DNA of 10,940 nt, taken from positions 1-10,940 of the forward strand of contig DAOPZG010000089.1 in the NCBI GenBank assembly GCA_035353235.1, given 5' to 3'. The notes below the pieces were generated by a model, which was not told the origin of the DNA, did not search any database, and was given only the letters and a program-made list of their open reading frames with translations. Numbering within the stretch: position 1 is the first letter of the stretch; every line of letters starts with the position of its first letter. The position numbers and the translations under genes are program-made. Shown in pieces: positions 6,115 to 10,940 of the stretch. Origin of the DNA: CAXXOK01 sp035353235. GTDB lineage: Bacteria; Bacillota; Clostridia; Christensenellales; Aristaeellaceae.

Positions 6115-7134
6115 TTGAACCGATTTCGGCAAACGGTTTGTCTTCTGCTGGCGGCGTTCACTTTGTCCCTTAGCGGCACGGCGCTGGCGGATAACGAAGC
6201 GGAGCTTGCTCTGTTCAGTCAGGCGGCCTCGGCGCTGCAAAGCCCCCTGCAGGAAGCCCTGCAAACCGGAACCCTTACCCTGCGCACCGGCGAAACCGCC
6301 TATGTGCCCAGCGTATCCCCGGAGATAACCCCGTATGACGAACTGGATACCCTGACCCTGCCCACCGTGAACGGCACTTTTGAATCCAGTGATCCCAGCG
6401 TGATCACGGTCGACGCACAGGGGCGGATGACCGCCGTATCCGCGGGCACAGCGATCGTTACGGATCACGCTGCCACGGGCGACGTACCTTTTACCGTGAC
6501 CGTAGCGGACGACGCGATGCCGCAGAGCATCCGCGCGCTTACCTACGTGGCCCGTCGCGAATATCTGGATACCCACCGCGCGCGCCTGCCTAAATATAAC
6601 AAGTATGCCAAATGGTACTACGGCAAGAAGAAGGAAGTCGGCTGGTGTTCGGTTTTCACCATCTGGTGCGCCAACGCCAGCGGCAACAACCCCATTGACG
6701 AGCAGGATGCCGCCTCCGCCGACCCGAAGGGCGTGGTGCTGTTCCGCGAGGGTCAGGTGGGCAACCAATACGACGGTTTCAGCAAGCTTGACCGGTTTGT
6801 GGGTGTTCCGCGTCCCGGTTATCTGGTGATCTACGCGGATCTTTCCAACGGCTACCGCACCACGCACATCGGCATCGTGGTGGACGCGGCAGATCAGGGA
6901 AACGGCCTGTACCGTGTCACCACCGTGGAAGGCAACATGAGCAACACCGTGAAGAGTTATTGTTACCTGTACGACAGCAACGCCGACAACCACACCGTGG
7001 GCGTGGAAAAAGGCAAAAAGCTGCAAAGCAATATGAGCTCGCTCCCCGCCGAGGAGCAGACCGACCCGCTGTTGCAGTACGAACTGCACACCGACCACTG
7101 GGCCGTGTTCGGCTTCGGCGCCACGTGGCAATAA
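6115..7134 (+). CDS. Secreted Ig-like (BIG2) and CHAP domain protein
   Basis: This 339-residue protein starts with a signal peptide (basic MNRFR, hydrophobic 8-20, likely cleavage after ALA at 25). Residues about 50-132 look like a bacterial Ig-like BIG2 domain, with NGTFESSDPSVITVDAQG then MTAVSAGTAIVT. Residues about 140-336 resemble a CHAP amidase/peptidase domain: GWCSVF supplies the likely catalytic Cys178, THIGIV His251 and VEGN the Glu272/Asn274 pair, with RPGYLVIY (233-240) in place of the usual PGDLVI. Enzymes of this kind cut peptidoglycan cross-bridges or stem peptides, so cell-wall remodelling outside the membrane is the likely role. The start is TTG 6115 with GAGGAG (6099-6104) ten bases upstream; an in-frame TGA at 6106 closes the frame above it, and the ATG at 6105 is out of frame. 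No hydrolytic activity can be proven here. Confidence 0.85.
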   Translation: MNRFRQTVCLLLAAFTLSLSGTALADNEAELALFSQAASALQSPLQEALQTGTLTLRTGETAYVPSVSPEITPYDELDTLTLPTVNGTFESSDPSVITVDAQGRMTAVSAGTAIVTDHAATGDVPFTVTVADDAMPQSIRALTYVARREYLDTHRARLPKYNKYAKWYYGKKKEVGWCSVFTIWCANASGNNPIDEQDAASADPKGVVLFREGQVGNQYDGFSKLDRFVGVPRPGYLVIYADLSNGYRTTHIGIVVDAADQGNGLYRVTTVEGNMSNTVKSYCYLYDSNADNHTVGVEKGKKLQSNMSSLPAEEQTDPLLQYELHTDHWAVFGFGATWQ

Positions 7135-7161
7135 CCCTGTTTCGCCTTCGGGCGGAACGGG
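7135..7161 (+). other. UUCG-loop hairpin after the CHAP gene
   Basis: Directly after the stop codon, CCCTGTTTCGCC pairs with GGCGGAACGGG around a TTCG loop (7147-7150), with one bulged T and one G-U pair. Such a C(UUCG)G hairpin is very stable. No U-tract follows, so it may protect the 3' end of the mRNA or terminate weakly. Confidence 0.5.
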
Positions 7162-7187
7162 TAAGGAACCCATAGACGACCGATCAC

Positions 7188-7208
7188 CCGGCGTTGTAAC
7201 AACGCCGG
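7188..7208. promoter_or_regulatory. 21-bp perfect dyad upstream of rubrerythrin
   Basis: Arms CCGGCGTTGT and ACAACGCCGG surround a central A, a perfect dyad ending 33 bases before the rubrerythrin ATG. In RNA it would form a nine-pair hairpin with a TAA loop, followed by AGCTTATTAAAT, which is only weakly U-rich. It could be a terminator for the CHAP gene, an operator or a 5' mRNA stabiliser. I see no convincing -35/-10 pair for rubrerythrin in 7135-7241. Confidence 0.5.
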
Positions 7209-7241
7209 AGCTTATTAAATCAAAACAAGGAGGAACCAACC

Positions 7242-7784
7242 ATGAAAGAACTGAAAGGGACCCGTACGGAAGCCAATCTGCAGGACGCGTTCGCAGGGGA
7301 GAGCAAAGCTCGCAACAAGTATACCTATTACGCGTCCAAGGCCCGTAAGGACGGTTACGAGCAGATTGCCGCCCTGTTTGAGGAGACCGCCGCCAACGAG
7401 AAGGAACACGCCAAAATCTGGTTCAAGCTCCTGCACGGGGGCGAAGTGCCGGGTACCGAAGCCAACCTGCTGGACGCCGCCGAAGGCGAAAACTACGAGT
7501 GGACGGATATGTACGTCCGTATGGCCGAGGAAGCCAAGCAGGAAGGGTTCGACCAGATTGCCGGTCTGTTTACGATGGTAGCCAAAATTGAGAAGACCCA
7601 CGAGGAACGCTATCGCAAGCTGCTGGCCAATATTCAGGAGGGCGTGGTGTTCAGCCGCGACGGCGATCAGGTGTGGCAGTGCGCCAACTGCGGCCATATC
7701 GTGATCGGCAAGAAAGCCCCGGAGCTGTGCCCCGTATGCAAGCATCCCCGCTCGTTCTTCCAGATCAAGGCCGAAAACTACTGA
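7242..7784 (+). CDS. rbr: Rubrerythrin
   Basis: Rubrerythrin reduces hydrogen peroxide in the cytoplasm of anaerobes, taking electrons through its rubredoxin-like centre. The 180-residue product has the standard two-domain layout. The ferritin-like four-helix domain (about 1-134) carries the expected di-iron ligands: Glu20, Glu53 and His56 (ANEKEH), Glu83 and Glu86 (GENYE), Glu117 and His120 (EKTH). The C-terminal rubredoxin-like domain has CANC (147-150) and CPVC (163-166) to bind one iron. Length is close to the usual 180-195 residues. AAGGAGG (7227-7233) lies eight bases before the ATG. It is flanked by hairpins on both sides, so it may be an independent transcription unit, though no clear promoter is visible. 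No PerR-type box is recognised in the gap upstream. Confidence 0.97.
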   Translation: MKELKGTRTEANLQDAFAGESKARNKYTYYASKARKDGYEQIAALFEETAANEKEHAKIWFKLLHGGEVPGTEANLLDAAEGENYEWTDMYVRMAEEAKQEGFDQIAGLFTMVAKIEKTHEERYRKLLANIQEGVVFSRDGDQVWQCANCGHIVIGKKAPELCPVCKHPRSFFQIKAENY

Positions 7785-7808
7785 GATTTCAGTAAACCGC
7801 CGCATGAT

Positions 7809-7852
7809 GGGGACGTTCCGCCGGCAGAAGGCGCGGCGTCCCCTTCTTATTT
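7809..7852 (+). terminator. Rho-independent terminator after rubrerythrin
   Basis: GGGGACG (7809-7815) pairs with CGTCCCC (7837-7843), with a further CCGC/GCGG pairing inside (7818-7821 with 7833-7836), followed by the T-rich tail TTCTTATTT. It lies 25 bases after the rubrerythrin stop codon and 22 bases before the next ATG. Confidence 0.75.
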
Positions 7853-7873
7853 AAAAAGAACAGGAGAAACGCC

Positions 7874-9127
7874 ATGCGGGTTGCGCACATCAACGTAATC
7901 TCAAGCCTCAGCACGGGCAACGTGGCTGTGGGCATCTGCGAAACGCTGCAGGAGATGGGCCACCGGGCGCTGCTTTGCTATTCCCGCGGCGCTCCCCCGC
8001 GCGCCGTGCCCGGCTACCGGATCGGCAACCGGGTGGATAAATGGCTGCACGGGATAGGTGCGCGGCTGCTGGACCGTTCCGGATTTTTCAGCCGTCGGGC
8101 CACCCGTCGGCTCATCCGCCAGCTGGAACTGTACAAACCGGACATCGTACACCTGCACAACCTGCATGGCTATTATCTGGACGTGCGCACGCTGTTTGCA
8201 TGGCTGGCGAAAGCCAACCTGCCCGTGGTGTGGACGCTGCACGATTGCTGGCCGTTCACCGGTCACTGCGCGTATTACTCCATAGCCAAATGCAGCCGGT
8301 GGCACTCCGGCTGCGGCCATTGCCCCCAGCGGCACGCCTATCCGCAAAGTCTGTTGCTGGATCAGTCCGCCCGCAACTGGCAGGAAAAGCGAGCCGCTTT
8401 CCTTTCCGTGCCGAACCTGACGCTGGTCACTCCCTCGGTGTGGATGGGGCAGGAGGCAAGCCGCTCTTTTCTGGGCAAACGTCCGCTGCGCGTGATCCCC
8501 AACGGTATCGATCTGAATGATTTTCGCCCCTGCGAAGAACCCGATCTGGTGGCCGACGTGGCCAAACGCTACGGGCTGGAGGCGTTAAAAGGCCGACGGA
8601 TGCTGCTGAGCGTGGCCAGCACCTGGGAGCCGCGCAAGGGGCTTGATGACCTGATCGCGCTTGCCCCCCTGCTAAGGGAGGATCTGATGATCGTCGCCGT
8701 GGGCCTGTCGCCATCACAGCGCCAGAACCTGCCGGATAATCTGTTGGGACTGCCCCGCACCCAGACCGTGCGAGAGCTGCGGGCCCTGTACACCGCAGCC
8801 GACCTGTGCCTGAGCCTGAGCCACGAGGAAACACAGGGCCTGACCCTGCTGGAAGCCCTCGCCTGCGGCACGCAGGCCCTCTGTTACGACGCGACCGCCC
8901 TGCCGGAAACCGTAACCGCCGAGGTGGGCGAGGTGGTTCAGGAATACGATCTGGAAGCCGTCGCCGCCGCCTGCGCACGCCTGTGCGACCAGCCGAAATC
9001 TCCGCAGGCCTGCCGCGCCCGCGCGGAACAGTACGAAAAGCGCGGGCAGTACGCCCGTTATGCGGGGCTGTACATGGAATTACTGGAGCATCCACCCGAA
9101 CCCGGCAACCCTGATCTCCAGAGTTAG
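7874..9127 (+). CDS. GT4-like glycosyltransferase (WcaC-type)
   Basis: This 417-residue protein is a GT-B fold retaining glycosyltransferase that probably transfers a sugar from a nucleotide-sugar donor during surface polysaccharide synthesis. The N-terminal domain opens with MRVAHIN and a glycine-containing loop (STGNVAVG, 13-20), then IVHLHNLHGYYL (91-102) and LHDCWPFTGHC (122-132). A cysteine-rich stretch C125, C132, C140, C147, C150 is typical of the colanic-acid WcaC-like group and may bind a metal. The C-terminal domain shows IPNGID (208-213), SVASTWEPRKG (246-256) and the donor-binding E-x7-E motif (Glu319 to Glu327) in HEETQGLTLLEALACGT. AGGAG (7862-7866) lies seven bases before the ATG. 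No other polysaccharide genes adjoin it, so the sugar and acceptor cannot be named. Confidence 0.92.
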   Translation: MRVAHINVISSLSTGNVAVGICETLQEMGHRALLCYSRGAPPRAVPGYRIGNRVDKWLHGIGARLLDRSGFFSRRATRRLIRQLELYKPDIVHLHNLHGYYLDVRTLFAWLAKANLPVVWTLHDCWPFTGHCAYYSIAKCSRWHSGCGHCPQRHAYPQSLLLDQSARNWQEKRAAFLSVPNLTLVTPSVWMGQEASRSFLGKRPLRVIPNGIDLNDFRPCEEPDLVADVAKRYGLEALKGRRMLLSVASTWEPRKGLDDLIALAPLLREDLMIVAVGLSPSQRQNLPDNLLGLPRTQTVRELRALYTAADLCLSLSHEETQGLTLLEALACGTQALCYDATALPETVTAEVGEVVQEYDLEAVAAACARLCDQPKSPQACRARAEQYEKRGQYARYAGLYMELLEHPPEPGNPDLQS

Positions 9128-9135
9128 CACAAACA

Positions 9136-9175
9136 GCCGGAAAACAGCTGCATTGACGTTGTCAGCGTTTCCGGC
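9136..9175. other. Hairpin downstream of the glycosyltransferase
   Basis: GCCGGAAA (9136-9143) pairs exactly with TTTCCGGC (9168-9175), with GCTG/CAGC (9147-9150, 9163-9166) pairing inside. It lies eight bases after the glycosyltransferase stop codon and has no U-tract on the plus side. It may be an mRNA 3'-end stabiliser or a weak terminator. Confidence 0.4.
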
Positions 9176-9257
9176 CCGCAAAAAATGTGCGTGCATCTGG
9201 CCCGGGTTCTTGCCTTCCCCCGGAACGTTCGCATACGTGCCCGATCCTGCACGCAAC

Positions 9258-9293
9258 AAAAAACCGAAGCGTCTTTACGATGCTCCGGTTTTT
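9258..9293. terminator. Bidirectional terminator between glycosyltransferase and rplT
   Basis: CCGAAGC (9264-9270) pairs with GCTCCGG (9282-9288) through one G-U pair, flanked by an A-run on the left and a T-run on the right. It therefore reads as a hairpin with a U-tract on both strands: TTTTT for the plus-strand glycosyltransferase and TTTTTTGTT for the minus-strand infC operon, whose last gene ends at 9324. Confidence 0.85.
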
Positions 9294-9323
9294 ATGCTTT
9301 GCGATACTCCGCAACGGCGGCCG

Positions 9324-9668
9324 TCATTTTGCGCTCTCGACGATCTTCTTGAAAGCCTCGGGATCGTTCACGGCGATGTCGGCAAGCATTTTGCGGTTGA
9401 TCACGATGTGGTTCTTCTTCAGGCCGTTCATCAGCACCGAATAGCTCATGTCGTTCAGGCGGGCGGCGGCGTTGATACGGGTGATCCACAAACGGCGGAA
9501 ATCGCGTTTGCGCATCTTGCGGCCTGCAAAAGCAAAACGAAGGCTGCGAGCCACCTGCTCGTTGGCGGAGCGGTATTGCCGGGATTTTGCGCCAAAATAG
9601 CCTTTGGCAAGCTTCAGCACCTTACGGCGCTTCTTGTGTGCATTCACGGCCCCTTTAATACGTGCCAT
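9324..9668 (-). CDS. rplT: 50S ribosomal protein L20
   Basis: L20 binds 23S rRNA early in 50S assembly and in many bacteria also represses its own operon by binding the operon mRNA. The 114-residue sequence is full length and highly typical: it starts MARIKGAVNAHKKRRK, has the basic AKGYFGAKSRQYRSA segment (21-35), then RKRDFRRLWITRINAA (53-68) and LADIAVNDPEAF (95-106). GGAGG lies eight bases before the ATG. It is the last gene of infC-rpmI-rplT, 36 bases after rpmI, and is followed by the bidirectional terminator. Confidence 0.99.
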   Translation of the reverse strand: MARIKGAVNAHKKRRKVLKLAKGYFGAKSRQYRSANEQVARSLRFAFAGRKMRKRDFRRLWITRINAAARLNDMSYSVLMNGLKKNHIVINRKMLADIAVNDPEAFKKIVESAK

Positions 9669-9704
9669 GTTTCTTTCCTCCTTGAAAAAATCAGCGAAGC
9701 GTCT

Positions 9705-9905
9705 TTATTTGTAGGGAAGCAGCTTGTGGATGGTGCGGGCCTCGGTCGGGTTGTCGATCACGCCGTCCGCGCGCAGGTGGCGGGTACGCTTGGTGGTCTT
9801 GAGGTGCACCTGATGATTGGCGTTCATCTGCTTGTGCTTCACCTGGCCGTTTTTCGTAAAGGAGAAACGCTTGGCGGCGCCGCGATGGGTTTTTTGCTTA
9901 GGCAT
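9705..9905 (-). CDS. rpmI: 50S ribosomal protein L35
   Basis: L35 is a small basic protein of the 50S subunit. The 66-residue product begins MPKQKTHRGAAKRFSFTKNG and contains the usual lysine- and arginine-rich middle (KTTKRTRHLRADG), matching the family's length of about 65. I place the start at the ATG at 9905, because AGGAGG (9920-9915) lies nine bases upstream and the protein then begins with the conserved MPKxKTH. An in-frame ATG at 9926 would add seven residues not seen in the family. The gene lies between infC and rplT in the standard order. The 109-base gap before it contains two strong hairpins. Confidence 0.98.
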   Translation of the reverse strand: MPKQKTHRGAAKRFSFTKNGQVKHKQMNANHQVHLKTTKRTRHLRADGVIDNPTEARTIHKLLPYK

Positions 9906-9944
9906 AGGGGTTGTCCTCCTCTCCATATGGGGTCCGCGTCCATG

Positions 9945-9995
9945 GCAAACGCCCGGGCACGGAAGGACCGGGCGCTTGCGCCGTTTGAAACGGCG
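9945..9995 (-). promoter_or_regulatory. Tandem hairpins in the infC-rpmI gap
   Basis: Two stems lie between the infC stop and the rpmI ribosome site. GCAAACGCCCGG (9945-9956) pairs with CCGGGCGCTTGC (9968-9979) over 12 positions with one G-U pair. CGCCGTT (9979-9985) pairs with AACGGCG (9989-9995) around three bases. Neither is followed by a U-tract on the minus strand. Because L20 controls rpmI-rplT translation through structured mRNA in other bacteria, an operator role is possible, as is mRNA processing. Confidence 0.5.
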
Positions 9996-10014
9996 GGGCT
10001 GACGGATCCTTAGG

Positions 10015-10668
10015 TCAGATCATATTCTCGCTTTCGCGCTTGACCTTTTTCTTGGGTTGCTCCTTCGGGGCGTCCGTCTGGTCGGAAGCCTCCTGCTTTT
10101 CAGGGTCCGACTGAGCTTTACGCTCCTGCGAACGTTCCGCGAAGCTCTTCTTTTCCGCTTTCGGAGCAAGAATCATAATCATGTGGCGGCCTTCCAGCAG
10201 AGGCCTGCGCTCAATCAAGCCGTATTCCTCAACTCGTTTGGCAAAATCCATCATGATCTGCATACCGATGTTCGCATGGGCGATCTGGCGGCCGCGGAAA
10301 CGGATGCTCACTTTCACCTTGTCGCCGGCCTCCAGGAATTTTACGGCGTTCTTCATCTTGGTCTGAACGTCGTTCTCCTCGATGGTGGCGGACAACTGCA
10401 CTTCTTTGAGCTCCACGATGCGCTGGTTTTTCCGCATATCCCGTTCGCGCCTGGACTGCTCGTAACGGTGCTTGTCGTAGTCCATCAGCTTGCACACGGG
10501 CGGCTGTGCGCCGGGAACGATCTTTACCAGATCCAGCCCGGCTTCTTCGGCTTTCTCCATGGCGACGCGGGTAGGCATTACGCCCAGCTGCTCGCCTTCG
10601 GGGCCGATCAGGCGCACCTCGCGGTCGTTAATCTCTTCGTTAATCATCGGTTCGTTGTTGATATCCAT
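10015..10668 (-). CDS. infC: Translation initiation factor IF-3
   Basis: IF3 binds the 30S subunit, keeps it apart from 50S and checks start codon-initiator tRNA pairing. The N-terminal domain shows INEEINDREVRLIGPEGEQLG (9-29) and the conserved PPVCKLMDYDKHRYEQ (56-71). A linker rich in lysine and arginine leads to the C-terminal domain with KNAVKFLEAGDKVKVSIRFRGR (106-127). The 217-residue length exceeds the usual 170-180 because of a charged tail after about residue 172. The start is uncertain: ATG 10668 lies only three bases after GGAGG (10676-10672), while the in-frame ATC at 10662 sits at an ideal nine bases. IF3 genes often use AUU-type starts that allow autoregulation. It heads the operon with rpmI and rplT, behind a leader with a terminator-like hairpin. 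Confidence 0.97.
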   Translation of the reverse strand: MDINNEPMINEEINDREVRLIGPEGEQLGVMPTRVAMEKAEEAGLDLVKIVPGAQPPVCKLMDYDKHRYEQSRRERDMRKNQRIVELKEVQLSATIEENDVQTKMKNAVKFLEAGDKVKVSIRFRGRQIAHANIGMQIMMDFAKRVEEYGLIERRPLLEGRHMIMILAPKAEKKSFAERSQERKAQSDPEKQEASDQTDAPKEQPKKKVKRESENMI

Positions 10669-10823
10669 ACACCTCCGTATAATTCAGGGCGTTTCATCGC
10701 CCATGCGGGCAAACAAAAAGCGCCGGGTAAACAACCCGCCGCGCATGCCATCCTTGCGGTCTTTGTGCCGCAACCTGCGCAAAACGGATTCGCGCGGTGA
10801 GAAGCGGGCGGCTTCTGCTTACG
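10669..10823 (-). ncRNA. Structured leader of the infC operon, possible L20-type leader
   Basis: The roughly 155-base untranslated leader starts about seven bases after the -10 element and holds several stems: AGAAGC/GCTTCT (10816-10811 with 10805-10800), TTGCGG/CCGCAA (10773-10768 with 10759-10754), the terminator at 10744-10711, and GGGCG/CGCCC (10702-10698 with 10691-10687). CCGCGC (10797-10792) could pair with GCGCGG (10744-10739), opening the terminator. Control of this operon by L20 through a leader is known in Bacillus; whether this leader belongs to that family is inference. Confidence 0.5.
10711..10744 (-). terminator. Attenuator-like terminator in the infC leader
   Basis: On the minus strand GCGC then CGGGT (10744-10741, 10738-10734 pairing side ACCCG/GCGC at 10728-10720) forms a nine-pair stem with a GG bulge and a five-base loop, followed by TTTTTGTTT (10719-10711). 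It lies between the promoter and infC with no gene in between, so it can only act on the infC transcript itself. Confidence 0.7.
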
Positions 10824-10829
10824 TTGCAT

Positions 10830-10859
10830 ACTATACCACACAGGCGGCGCGGCTGTCAA
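10830..10859 (-). promoter_or_regulatory. infC: Promoter of the infC-rpmI-rplT operon
   Basis: On the minus strand TTGACA (10859-10854), an 18-base spacer and TATAGT (10835-10830) form a near-consensus sigma-A promoter. An A-run just upstream of the -35 may add an UP element. The predicted transcript starts near 10823. The remaining bases 10860-10940 show no gene or further signal that I can support. Confidence 0.8.
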
Positions 10860-10940
10860 CGTTTTTTTCCGTTTCCTGTTTCGATGGTAAGTTGTAAAAT
10901 GAATTGCCGCCCCCGGGAAAAAGGAAGACCCAAACCCGTC

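Noticed and set aside
6109..7239. Open frame of 376 codons antisense to the CHAP gene
   Set aside because: It mirrors the CHAP coding frame exactly, and its translation is valine- and glycine-rich with no recognisable domain. The plus-strand frame has a signal peptide and CHAP motifs.
9265..9707. 13-base identical sequence CGAAGCGTCTTTA at 9265-9277 and 9695-9707
   Set aside because: About one 13-base coincidence is expected by chance in a window of this size, so it is not treated as a repeat family.
10057..10800. Open frame of 247 codons on the plus strand opposite infC
   Set aside because: It lies fully across infC and its leader, including the promoter-proximal hairpins, and has no ribosome site; IF3 on the minus strand is unambiguous.
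1..10940. CRISPR array, tRNA, rRNA, phage or conjugation genes
   Set aside because: No regularly spaced direct repeats, no cloverleaf-like sequence and no mobile-element proteins were seen on either strand.

Overview
The window looks like ordinary chromosome from a GC-rich member of the Clostridia, probably Oscillospiraceae or a related gut lineage. The reasons are the infC-rpmI-rplT operon, a clostridial-type rubrerythrin, QueH, strong AGGAGG-type ribosome binding sites, frequent TTG starts and GC-rich third codon positions. There are no phage, plasmid or CRISPR signatures. This placement is inference from gene content, not a database match.

Layout. (1) 1-218 is a promoter region: a strong minus-strand promoter fires out of the left edge and a plus-strand promoter (138-166) serves the next genes. 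(2) 219-4898 is a plus-strand cluster of four genes: a polytopic GT-C-like membrane protein, a MATE transporter, an amino-acid-kinase (glutamate 5-kinase-like) protein whose TTG start overlaps the MATE gene, and a small four-helix membrane protein. A perfect 19-bp inverted repeat (4933-4986) separates it from the convergent queH (5063-5779, minus). (3) 5874-6058 is a nested palindromic element between two divergent promoters, one for queH and one for a secreted Ig-like/CHAP protein (6115-7134). (4) 7242-9127 holds rubrerythrin and a GT4 glycosyltransferase on the plus strand, with hairpins in each gap. (5) A bidirectional terminator (9258-9293) precedes the minus-strand operon infC-rpmI-rplT (10668 to 9324). 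That operon starts from a consensus promoter at 10830-10859 and has a leader carrying a terminator-like attenuator.

How the genes may work together. The right-hand operon makes translation factor IF3 and ribosomal proteins L35 and L20. QueH completes the queuosine tRNA modification. Rubrerythrin protects an anaerobe from peroxide. The two glycosyltransferase-like proteins and the CHAP protein point to cell-surface work. The four-gene cluster has no obvious single pathway.

I did not find a clear new multi-gene system. The points most worth a second look are the 185-bp palindromic element whose ends touch both flanking promoters, the infC leader attenuator with its ambiguous start codon, and the PUA-less kinase translationally coupled to a transporter.
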